64,000 nt of DNA from Streptomyces sp. Its GTDB lineage: Bacteria; Actinomycetota; Actinomycetes; Streptomycetales; Streptomycetaceae. The stretch is taken from contig NZ_JAEKKT010000130.1 of assembly GCF_019510245.1 (NCBI RefSeq), forward strand, positions 1 through 64,000, written 5' to 3'. The notes beneath the pieces were generated by a model that did no database searches, was not told the DNA's origin, and saw nothing but the letters and a program-made list of their open reading frames with translations. Both the position numbers and the translations under genes were made by a program. Shown one piece after another: positions 31,651 to 39,158 of the stretch; within the stretch, counting starts at the first letter, position 1, and each line of letters opens with the position of its first letter.

Positions 31651-33219
31651 ATGAACGGGCTCGACTGGGCCGTGCTCATCGGCTACTTCGGTGTGATGGT
31701 CGCGATCGGCGTCTGGTCGCACAAACGCGTGGACAACGTCAGTGACTTCTTCACCGCGGGCGGCAAGATGCCCTGGTGGCTGTCCGGCATCTCGCACCAC
31801 ATGTCGGGCTACAGCGCGGTGATGTTCACCGGGTACGCGGGCATCGCCTACACCTACGGCGTGACGTCGTTCATCACCTGGTCCTTCCCGATCGCGCTCG
31901 GCATCGCGATCGGCTCGAAACTCTTCGCCCCGCGCATCAACCGCCTCCGCTCCCGCCTGCACGTGGCGTCCCCGCTGGAGTACCTGAAGAACCGGTACAA
32001 CCTCTCCACCCAGCAGGCGCTGGCCTGGTCCGGCATGCTGCTGAAGATCGTGGACGTGGCCGCGAAGTGGGCGGCGATCGCGACCCTGCTGTCCGTCTTC
32101 ACCGGGGTGACCCTGAACCAGGGCATCCTGATCACCGGCGCGATCACCGCCGTCTACTGCACGATCGGCGGCCTGTGGGCGGACGCGCTCACCGAACTGG
32201 GCCAGTTCGCCATCCAGCTGCTGGCCGGCATCTCGATGTTCGTCGCCGTCGTGCTGAAGCTCAACGACAAGGGCATCGGCTTCTTCGACGCCTGGAACCA
32301 GCCCGCCCTGCACGGCCACGACAAGCCGCTGGTCGGCCCCTACGGGACCGTCTTCCTGCTCGCCTTCCTCTTCATCAAGCTCTTCGAGTACAACGGCGGC
32401 ATGCTCAACCAGGCCCAGCGCTACATGGCGACGGGCAGCCCGCGGGAGGCCGAGCGCGGCGCCCGCCTGTCCGCCGCCCTCTGGCTGGTCTGGCCGGTGG
32501 TCCTGTTCTTCCCCATGTGGATGTCGCCCCTGCTGGTCCACGCCCAGAAGCCGGACGGCTCCGACTCCTACGGCCTGATGACCGAACAGCTCCTCCCGCA
32601 CGGCCTGCTGGGCCTGGTCGTCGTCGGCTTCTTCTCCCACACGATGGCGATGTGCTCCTCCGACGCCAACGCGATCGCGGCCGTCTTCACCCGTGACGTG
32701 GCCCCGGTCCTCTCGCAGCGGGCGCGGGCCTGGAACGAACGCTCGGGCCTGGTCGCGGCCCGCATCACCACGGTCGTCTTCCTCGGCCTGTCCATGACGG
32801 TGGCCACCCAGGTCAACTCCCCCACCTTCAAGGACATCATCACCATCGTCATCAAGTGGGTGGCCGGCCTGATGGGCCCGATCGCGATCCCGATGATGCT
32901 GGGCCTGCTCCGCCCCTTCCGGCGCTCCGGCCCGACGGCCGCACTCACCAGCTGGGCGGCGGGTCTGCTCGCCTTCTGGCTGGTCAACTACCCGATCAAC
33001 TGGAACGTCGACGGCGGCGTCCCGCTCCAGTACCAGGTCTCGGTCCCGCTAGCCGTCTCCCTGCTCCTCTACATCCTCATCGGCTACCTGAAGCCGGAGG
33101 ACACCCCGGAACGCCTCGCGATCATCGAGAGCCTGAACACGGACGGGGACGGTGCGGCCGCCGCCGCGGTGCCCGCCGGGGCCGGAGCGGGAGCCGGGGA
33201 GGGCGTGCCGGCACCGTAG
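31651..33219 (+). CDS. Sodium:solute symporter (SSS family)
   Basis: 522 residues with 12-13 TM helices. SSS landmarks are SDFFTAGGKMPWWLSGISHHMSGYSAVMFTGYAGIAYTYG in TM1-2, GGLWADALTELGQFAIQLLAG and the late SHTMAMCSSDANAIAAVFTRD helix where Na+ ligands lie. It couples Na+ entry to solute uptake. A monosaccharide or carboxylate is most likely for this subgroup, but the substrate is not readable. The last ~20 residues are Ala/Gly-rich. The ATG follows GGAAGGGGGG. It converges with the ADP-ribosylglycohydrolase-like gene with only 17 bp between stops. Confidence 0.9.
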   Translation: MNGLDWAVLIGYFGVMVAIGVWSHKRVDNVSDFFTAGGKMPWWLSGISHHMSGYSAVMFTGYAGIAYTYGVTSFITWSFPIALGIAIGSKLFAPRINRLRSRLHVASPLEYLKNRYNLSTQQALAWSGMLLKIVDVAAKWAAIATLLSVFTGVTLNQGILITGAITAVYCTIGGLWADALTELGQFAIQLLAGISMFVAVVLKLNDKGIGFFDAWNQPALHGHDKPLVGPYGTVFLLAFLFIKLFEYNGGMLNQAQRYMATGSPREAERGARLSAALWLVWPVVLFFPMWMSPLLVHAQKPDGSDSYGLMTEQLLPHGLLGLVVVGFFSHTMAMCSSDANAIAAVFTRDVAPVLSQRARAWNERSGLVAARITTVVFLGLSMTVATQVNSPTFKDIITIVIKWVAGLMGPIAIPMMLGLLRPFRRSGPTAALTSWAAGLLAFWLVNYPINWNVDGGVPLQYQVSVPLAVSLLLYILIGYLKPEDTPERLAIIESLNTDGDGAAAAAVPAGAGAGAGEGVPAP

Positions 33220-33236
33220 GGGTACCGGGGGGAGGC

Positions 33237-34358
33237 TCAGCCGCCCCTCGGATACCGCGCGAGCCACCCCGGAGCAGCACCCGCCGGGTTGTGCAGCGCC
33301 GGCCCCTGGGTCATCTCCATCGCGAAGTCGTCGGCGAGTTCGAGGATGGTCTGGCGGCCCTCCAGTTCGGCCACCCAGGCCGGCGGGAGGGCCGTCTCGC
33401 CGTGCAGGGCGCCGAGGAGGCCGCCGGTGAGGGCGCCGGCGACGGCGGAGGGTCCGGCCTGGTTGACGGCGAGAGTCAGGCCGTGCCGTACGTCCTCCCC
33501 CACGAGCGCGCAGTACACGGCCGCGGCCAGCATCCCGTCCGCCGCCCCGTCCCCGGTCAGCTCCTCGACCCGGGCCGGGGTGGGCATGCCCTGCCGTACG
33601 GCACCGAGCGCGTGCTGGAGCGCATCGGAGACGGACTGGTGGCCGGGCCGGGCGGCGAGCAGGGCGAGGGCCTGCTGGACCGACCCGTCCAGGGACTGGC
33701 CGCGCGCCAGTCCGTGCACGATCACCGCGTACGCGCCGGCCGACAGGCAGGCGGTCGGATGCCCGTGCGTCTGCGCCGAGCACTCCACGGCGAGCTGTAC
33801 GACGAGCTGCGGCTCCCAGCCGACGAGCAGCCCGAAGGGGGCGGATCTGGCGACGGCCTCGGGCCCCATGTCATCCGGGTTCTTGGGCGCCTCCAGCGTC
33901 CCCATCCGCTCGTCCCCGAGACCGAGCAGCAGCGACCGGGTCGGCTCCCGCCGCGCGTACAGCCACTCCTCCCGCGCCAGCCACCCGTCCTCCGTCCGCC
34001 GCTCGTCCGGCCCCCAGTCCCGCTGGGTGGCCGCCCACCGCAGATAGGCCCGATGCAGGTCGGTGGGCGGATGCCAGGCCCCGGTGTCCCTCCGCACCTG
34101 GGCTCTTATCAACCCGTCCACGGTGAAGAGGGTCAGCTGCGTGTGATGGGTGACGGTTCCGCGCCGCCCGTACCCGAACCCGAGGTCGACCAGCCCCTCG
34201 GGCCCGTAGGCGGCCCGTATCTCCTCCAGCGTCAGCCCGTCCACGGGCCCGCCGAGCGCGTCCCCCACGGCCGCACCGAGGAGCGTCCCGCGCACCCGGC
34301 TCCGGAAGTCCTGCTGCTCGACCCGGCCCCAGACGGCACCCAACGTCGCACTCACCAC
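33237..34358 (-). CDS. ADP-ribosylglycohydrolase-fold protein lacking the metal-binding acids
   Basis: About 373 residues with the ADP-ribosylglycohydrolase fold: RVRGTLLGAAVGDALGGPVDG at the start, then helical repeats. In active enzymes two motifs bind Mg2+: a DD(T)-type pair after the first helices and DxDxT near the C terminus. Here the first reads GTVTHHTQLTLF (HH for DD) and the second NQAGPSAVAGALTGGLLG (no Asp). Hydrolase activity by the usual mechanism is therefore unlikely, and a binding or regulatory role is inferred. GAGGAGG suits GTG 34358 or 34355 better than ATG 34361. Confidence 0.85.
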   Translation of the reverse strand: MVSATLGAVWGRVEQQDFRSRVRGTLLGAAVGDALGGPVDGLTLEEIRAAYGPEGLVDLGFGYGRRGTVTHHTQLTLFTVDGLIRAQVRRDTGAWHPPTDLHRAYLRWAATQRDWGPDERRTEDGWLAREEWLYARREPTRSLLLGLGDERMGTLEAPKNPDDMGPEAVARSAPFGLLVGWEPQLVVQLAVECSAQTHGHPTACLSAGAYAVIVHGLARGQSLDGSVQQALALLAARPGHQSVSDALQHALGAVRQGMPTPARVEELTGDGAADGMLAAAVYCALVGEDVRHGLTLAVNQAGPSAVAGALTGGLLGALHGETALPPAWVAELEGRQTILELADDFAMEMTQGPALHNPAGAAPGWLARYPRGG

Positions 34359-34512
34359 CATGACCTCCTCACGGGTACCGTCCGTACATACGCGCGCCCA
34401 GCACTGTAATCGACCGGGAACGGTCCGTTCAGGGGACAGTTAGCTATGCGAAGTGTGGGTCGTGTGGTCCCGAGTGGTCGGCTTTCGGCCAGGCCGGACG
34501 CGGAGAAAGGGG

Positions 34513-34650
34513 TCAGCCGTACCAGGTGACGTCGCAGACGTAGACGCACTCGTGGCGGGGCACGGGCAGGAAGCTGATGAACCCCCGACCACCCAGGATG
34601 TCGAACTCACGCAGCCCTCCCTCTCGGTCGAGGGGCCTGCCGACCTTCAC
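34513..34650 (-). CDS. Short ORF or C-terminal gene fragment
   Basis: 45 codons from a GTG: VGRPLDREGGLREFDILGG, FISFLPVPRHECVYVCDVTWYG. The last 25 residues look protein-like, but no family is recognised. The frame continues upstream into sequence beside an IS-like hairpin. I suspect the tail of a disrupted gene. Apart from this and the hairpin, 34362-34855 appears non-coding. Confidence 0.3.
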   Translation of the reverse strand: MKVGRPLDREGGLREFDILGGRGFISFLPVPRHECVYVCDVTWYG

Positions 34651-34752
34651 GGAGTCCTGTCCCGGCGCAGCCGGCTCGGCTGCAAGGCGCTCCTCCGCGC
34701 CCACAGGCCCGATACGGCGACGCTCCGCGTCGCTGTCACGGGATGCGATTCT

Positions 34753-34772
34753 CCCCGGCGTGAACGCCGGGG
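34753..34772. repeat. IS200/IS605-type terminal hairpin relic
   Basis: CCCCGGCGT-GA-ACGCCGGGG is a perfect 9-bp hairpin with flanks (GAGGCC..., ...GGAGAATCGC) like those at the ends of Streptomyces TnpB elements. No transposase or TnpB coding sequence remains nearby. Confidence 0.4.
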
Positions 34773-34855
34773 CCTCCTCACAGGACACCAGGTGAACGGC
34801 GGACCGCCCCGACGCGCCCCTCGCGGCTGACGGCCCGGCCGTGGTGGACCGTCCC

Positions 34856-35539
34856 TCAGCGCAGTCGGCGTACGCGCAGTACCAGGTCGTCTGTGTGGTG
34901 GGCGCCGACGCCGCCGTCGGGTGCCACGCGGGGGCGTTGTTCGTGCACCTCTGCCTCCCAGTCGTCGTCGAGGAGGTCGACGACCGTCGAGGGCCACACA
35001 TAGTCGGCCGGGTCGAAGTCGCTGTCGTGCGCCTGCCGGGTCTCCATCCCCGCGTGGTGCACGACCAGCAGGATGCCGCCCGGCGCGACGGCGGCGAGCA
35101 GCGCTCGCTCTGCCGCGGCGTCGGGGGTGCGCAGCAGGGCCGGGTACTGCGCCGACACCAGATCGAAGGAGGCCGGCGGGAGCATCGCGTCGGTCAGCGC
35201 GGCGTGCACCCAGTCAATGGCGAGGCCGGCGTCCCGCGCGTGGCCTGCCGCCCGCTCCAGTGCCACGCCGGAGACCTCCAGCGCGGTCACGTCCCAGCCG
35301 TGCCGCGCGAGCCAGATGGCGTCCGCGCCCTCGCCGCAGCCCACGTCGAGTACCCGGCCGGGGGTGAGCCCGGCGACCTCGGTCACGAGCGCGCCGTTGG
35401 GGCGGCCGCTCCACAACTGCTGTCGTTCGGAGTACCGGTTGTCCCATTCCGCCCGCACCGAGGGGTCCCCGAGGTATCCGTCGGCAGGCCCGGGGGTGTC
35501 GGACGCGGGTGACTCTTCTGCGATGTCGTTGTCGGCCAC
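34856..35539 (-). CDS. SAM-dependent methyltransferase, class I
   Basis: 227 residues from GTG 35539; a TTG at 35596 would add 19 low-complexity residues. Rossmann-type methyltransferase motifs are clear: motif I VLDVGCGEGADAIWLARHGWDVTALEVS, post-I acidic residue in LEVSGVALERA, motif II DLVSAQYPALL and motif III VAPGGILLVVHHAG. The EWDNRYSERQQLWSGRPNGALV opening is typical of tellurite-resistance/thiopurine-like small-molecule methyltransferases. It is divergent from nothing obvious and is followed upstream by the TetR gene. The acceptor substrate is unknown. Confidence 0.85.
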   Translation of the reverse strand: MADNDIAEESPASDTPGPADGYLGDPSVRAEWDNRYSERQQLWSGRPNGALVTEVAGLTPGRVLDVGCGEGADAIWLARHGWDVTALEVSGVALERAAGHARDAGLAIDWVHAALTDAMLPPASFDLVSAQYPALLRTPDAAAERALLAAVAPGGILLVVHHAGMETRQAHDSDFDPADYVWPSTVVDLLDDDWEAEVHEQRPRVAPDGGVGAHHTDDLVLRVRRLR

Positions 35540-35635
35540 GGGCCCACCGTCGCCCAGCGGGGTCCTGGTCTGCCACTTCTGTTGCCGGTCCGGCAAAACG
35601 GCGGCCTGTCGCGCCGCACCCGCGCGCTCAGGTGT

Positions 35636-36172
35636 CTACCGGTGCGTGCTCAGGCCGTCGAGGATGAGCCCGAGCATGCGGGGGGCCCGGTCTTCAGGGG
35701 TGGCCGCGGCACGCCAGAGTGCCCCGGTGAGCTGGAGGAAATCGGCCGGGTCGGCGTCCTGGCGGATGGTGCCGTCCTTCTTGCCGGCGTCCAGGAGCTG
35801 GGTGAGGGCGGCGATGACGGGGCCGTAGCTCTCCTCGGCGATCGCCTGGTGCGCTCCAGCGCTGAGGGCGTCCCCCAGGCCGTGCTTCTTGCGCATGGCT
35901 TCGACGAGGTCTGTGGTCCATCGGCGCAGCGCTTCCAGCGGCGGCATCTCGGCCAGCAGGTCCGGCACGGTGCCGGTGATGCGTGCCACCTCGTCCTGGT
36001 AGACGGCCAGCACCAGGGCCTCGCGGGTGGGGAAGTTGCGGTACAGCGTGCCCGCCCCGACTCCGGCGCGCTGGGCCACCTGGTTCATCGAGGCGTTGCC
36101 GTCCTCGCTGAACGCCTCGCGGGCGGCCGCGAGGATGCGTGCCCGGTTCTCGCGAGCGTCTGAACGGACCAC
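35636..36172 (-). CDS. TetR-family repressor of the adjacent redox operon
   Basis: 178 residues. The N-terminal TetR helix-turn-helix (RARILAAAREAFSEDGNASMNQVAQRAGVGAGTLYRNFPTREALVLAVY) is followed by a helical ligand domain of the usual length. The GTG start follows GAGG. It is divergent from the aldo/keto reductase operon, and the 76-bp gap holds two related palindromes. It should therefore repress both directions and be released by a small, perhaps reactive-carbonyl, ligand. The ligand is inference only. Confidence 0.92.
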   Translation of the reverse strand: MVRSDARENRARILAAAREAFSEDGNASMNQVAQRAGVGAGTLYRNFPTREALVLAVYQDEVARITGTVPDLLAEMPPLEALRRWTTDLVEAMRKKHGLGDALSAGAHQAIAEESYGPVIAALTQLLDAGKKDGTIRQDADPADFLQLTGALWRAAATPEDRAPRMLGLILDGLSTHR

Positions 36173-36189
36173 GGGACCTCACCTTGCTA

Positions 36190-36228
36190 AGTGGAGAACT
36201 CTCCACTACGTTATTCGGAGAGCTCTCC
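36190..36228. promoter_or_regulatory. Two TetR operators in the divergent promoter
   Basis: AGTGGAGAACTCTCCACT (36190-36207; 8-bp arms, two central mismatches) and GGAGAGCTCTCC (36217-36228; perfect, flanked by ACTT) share the core GGAGA-N2-TCTCC. They lie 27 bp apart centre to centre, between the TetR and reductase starts. Confidence 0.8.
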
Positions 36229-36248
36229 ACTTACTTTAGAGGGGCGTC

Positions 36249-37298
36249 ATGCACTACATCAAGCTCGGCACCACAGGCCTTGACGTGTCACCGATCGCGA
36301 TCGGCGCGATGACCTACGGCGAGCCCGACCGCGGACACCCCGTCTGGTCGAAGGGCGAGCAGGAGGCCCGGCCGCTCATCCGGCACGCGGTGGAGGCGGG
36401 GATCAACTTCTTCGACACCGCGAACATGTACTCCAACGGTTCCAGCGAGGAAATCCTCGGCCGTGCGCTGAAGGACTACGCCGACCGCGACGCCGTGGTC
36501 ATCGCCACGAAGCTGCGCCACCCGATGCGCCTCGGGCCGAACGGGCGGGGACTGTCCCGCAAGGCGATCATGACGGAGGTCGACCACTCCCTGCGCCGCC
36601 TGGGAACGGACCACATCGACCTCTACCAGATCCACCGCAACGACCACTCCACCCCCTGGGAGGAGACGCTCGAAGCGCTCAACGACCTCGTGAAGGCCGG
36701 CAAGCTCCGCTACCTCGGCGCCTCGTCCATGCACGCATGGGAGTTCGCGAAGGCCCTGCACCTGCAGAAGCAGCACGGCTGGGCGCGCTTCGTGTCGATG
36801 CAGAACCACTACAACCTCCTCGCCCGCGAGGAGGAGCGCGAAATGATCCCGCTGTGCCTGGACGAGGGTGTCGGCACGGTCATCTGGTCGCCCCTGGCGC
36901 GCGGACGCCTGGCCCGCGCATGGGACGACGCCCGCGCCACGGCGCGCGCAGAGACGGACGGAGCATACGCGGACCTGCTCTACTCGCCCGAGCAGGAGGC
37001 ATCCAACAAGGCGATCGTCGACGCGGTCGGGCAGGTGGCGGACGCGCGCGGCGTCACCCGTGCGCAGGTCGCACTCGCCTGGTTGCGACGTCAGCCGGTC
37101 GTCACCGCACCGCTGGTCGGCGCCGGCTCGATCCGGCAGATCGACGAGGCGGTGGCCTCCCTGGACGTCGGGCTCACCGACGACGAGGTGCGCGCCCTGG
37201 AGGCCCCGTACACGCCGCGGTACGACTGGCAGGGTGTCTCGGACGAGGACGAGATGGAGGCCATCCGCCGGCGCGTCCCCGGAATGGCCCTGTCATGA
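36249..37298 (+). CDS. Aldo/keto reductase
   Basis: 349 residues, a TIM-barrel NADPH-dependent reductase of the YajO/tas-like group. The catalytic tetrad is visible: Asp and Tyr in FFDTANMYSNG, Lys in IATKLRHP, His in LYQIHRND. The NADPH-binding GAGSIRQIDEAVASL segment is near the C terminus. It reduces aldehydes or ketones. It is the first gene of a TetR-regulated operon; its stop overlaps the next start as ATGA. GAGGGG precedes the ATG. Confidence 0.92.
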   Translation: MHYIKLGTTGLDVSPIAIGAMTYGEPDRGHPVWSKGEQEARPLIRHAVEAGINFFDTANMYSNGSSEEILGRALKDYADRDAVVIATKLRHPMRLGPNGRGLSRKAIMTEVDHSLRRLGTDHIDLYQIHRNDHSTPWEETLEALNDLVKAGKLRYLGASSMHAWEFAKALHLQKQHGWARFVSMQNHYNLLAREEEREMIPLCLDEGVGTVIWSPLARGRLARAWDDARATARAETDGAYADLLYSPEQEASNKAIVDAVGQVADARGVTRAQVALAWLRRQPVVTAPLVGAGSIRQIDEAVASLDVGLTDDEVRALEAPYTPRYDWQGVSDEDEMEAIRRRVPGMALS

Positions 37299-38026
37299 AG
37301 CCCATGAAGCCCATCGTCCGCTCCGACACCGCCGCCCACGCCGGAGCACTCCTCATCCTCCTCGGCCCGCTCGTGTCCTGGCTCGCCGAGTTCGTCACCG
37401 CCGCCGCCTGGCAGGACCCGCCGTACTCACCCCTCTACAACTGGGTCAGTCACCTCGGCCTGACCGGTCCGGCCCAGACCGCGTTCGGGCAGGTCGCGAA
37501 CTCCCCCCTCGGAGCCGTCATGGACACCGGCTGGGTCCTCTACGGCATCCTCCTGATCGTCGGCTCGTTCCTCGTGTTCGACCCACGCAGGGGCACCCGC
37601 CCGGTCGTCGTCCTGGCTCTCGCCGTCCTCGCCGGCATCGGAGTCGCACTCGTCGGCACCGTCCAGGGCTCCAACGCCAACGTCGACAACGGCCTCATCG
37701 CGTTCCACACCCTCGGCGCGCAGACCGTCATGATCGCCGGCAACACCATGGCGATCGTCGTCGGAGCCAACGGAGCCCGCGCCGGTCTCGGCAGGGGCCG
37801 GTCGGTCGCGAGCGTCGCACTCGGCACCTTCGGACTGATCGCGTTCCCGCTCTTCATGGCCGACGTCCTCACCGGCTGGATGTGGAACGTCGGCATGTTC
37901 GAGCGTGCCGTGATCTACCCGATCATGATCGGCCACGCCCTCCTCGGAAGCGGCCTGGCCGCTTCCGCCCCGCGTCGTCACGCGACGCGCCCGCTGCCCC
38001 CGTTCGATGCGCAAGTCGCGCGCTGA
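37295..38026 (+). CDS. DUF998 membrane protein
   Basis: 243 residues with about six TM helices (LLILLGPLVSWLAEFVTAAAW, TGWVLYGILLIVGSFLVF, PVVVLALAVLAGIGVALVGTV and others). The YSPLYNWVSHLG and a His in NGLIAFHTLGAQTVMIAGNTMAIVVG fit DUF998. Function of the family is unknown. It is translationally coupled to the aldo/keto reductase (ATGA overlap) and followed ten bases later by an NAD-dependent reductase, so it is part of the same TetR-controlled unit. Confidence 0.85.
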   Translation: MKPMKPIVRSDTAAHAGALLILLGPLVSWLAEFVTAAAWQDPPYSPLYNWVSHLGLTGPAQTAFGQVANSPLGAVMDTGWVLYGILLIVGSFLVFDPRRGTRPVVVLALAVLAGIGVALVGTVQGSNANVDNGLIAFHTLGAQTVMIAGNTMAIVVGANGARAGLGRGRSVASVALGTFGLIAFPLFMADVLTGWMWNVGMFERAVIYPIMIGHALLGSGLAASAPRRHATRPLPPFDAQVAR

Positions 38027-38036
38027 GGAGACACAG

Positions 38037-39059
38037 ATGACACCGGTACTGGTCACCGGAGGAACAGGATTCATCGGCAGCTGGTGCGTCCTGACCCTGC
38101 TCGAAGCCGGACACACCGTACGCACCACGGTCCGCGACCTGCGGCGGGAACCGGCACTGCGCTCCTGGCTCCACGCGGCCGGTCCGTTCGACGACGACCG
38201 CCTCACGGTCGTACGCGCCGACCTCGAACACCCCGAGGACTGGGACGACGCCGTCGCCGACTGCGACCACGTCCTGCACGTCGCCTCCCCGACCCTGCGT
38301 CACACCCCGGCGAACGACGACGACCTGGTCGTCCCGGCACGGGAGGGCGTCGTACGAGTGCTGCGCGCCGCCCGTGACGCCAAAGTCCGCCGGGTCGTCC
38401 TCACCAGTGCCTTCGGCGCCATCGGGATCGGGCACCCGCCGCGCTCGACGCCGTTCACCGAGGAGGACTGGACCGACCTCGACAGCGACATCCCGCCCTA
38501 CCAGCGCTCCAAGACCCTGGCCGAGCGCGCCGCCTGGCAGTTCGTCGAAGAGGAAGGTGATGGTCTGGAGATGACAGCGGTGCATCCCGTGGGCGTCTTC
38601 GGCCCCCTGCTCGGCCCGGACGACCCGCCGTCCCTGCGTCTGGTGCGCAGAATGCTCGAGGGACGGGTTCCGGCGTGCCCGCCCTTCGCCATGGGCTACG
38701 TGGATGTGCGCGACGTCGCCGACCTGCACGTGCGCGCGATGACCGATCCGGCAGCCGCCGGCGAGCGCTTCCTTGCCGTCGCCGGGCACAGCCTGCGCGT
38801 CGTCGAGATAGCCCGCATACTGCGTGACCGCCTGGGTGAGCGCGCCGCGAAGGCCCCGACCCGCGAACTGCCCGTCTGGCTCACCCGCGCGCTGGGTGCC
38901 GTGAACCCGGAACTGCGACTGCTCAGGCACCAGCTCGGCCGCGATCTCGACGCCACCAGCGCCAAGGCCGAGCGGCTCCTGGGGTGGCGGGCCCGTCCGA
39001 TCGAGGACACCATCGCCGAGACCGCCGAGAGTCTCCTTGCACACGGCATCGGCCGATGA
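38037..39059 (+). CDS. NAD-dependent epimerase/dihydroflavonol-reductase-like enzyme
   Basis: 340 residues, extended SDR. It has the GGTGFIG nucleotide loop (residues 8-14), a VRDLRRE adenosine-specifying turn, HVASPT and YQRSKTLAE with catalytic Tyr/Lys. The organisation matches dihydroflavonol-4-reductase/cinnamoyl-CoA-reductase-like enzymes that reduce carbonyls with NADPH. GAGGAG lies six bases before the ATG. It is the third gene of the TetR-controlled operon, which thus combines two carbonyl reductases and a membrane protein. Confidence 0.9.
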   Translation: MTPVLVTGGTGFIGSWCVLTLLEAGHTVRTTVRDLRREPALRSWLHAAGPFDDDRLTVVRADLEHPEDWDDAVADCDHVLHVASPTLRHTPANDDDLVVPAREGVVRVLRAARDAKVRRVVLTSAFGAIGIGHPPRSTPFTEEDWTDLDSDIPPYQRSKTLAERAAWQFVEEEGDGLEMTAVHPVGVFGPLLGPDDPPSLRLVRRMLEGRVPACPPFAMGYVDVRDVADLHVRAMTDPAAAGERFLAVAGHSLRVVEIARILRDRLGERAAKAPTRELPVWLTRALGAVNPELRLLRHQLGRDLDATSAKAERLLGWRARPIEDTIAETAESLLAHGIGR

Positions 39060-39158
39060 CCGGGACGGCACAGCGCGCTTCCACGGATGCACAGCGCCCG
39101 GGCGGAACAGACCTGCCCACAAAGACCATTGATACGAGCTCCAGGAGCCGGCCGGTGT

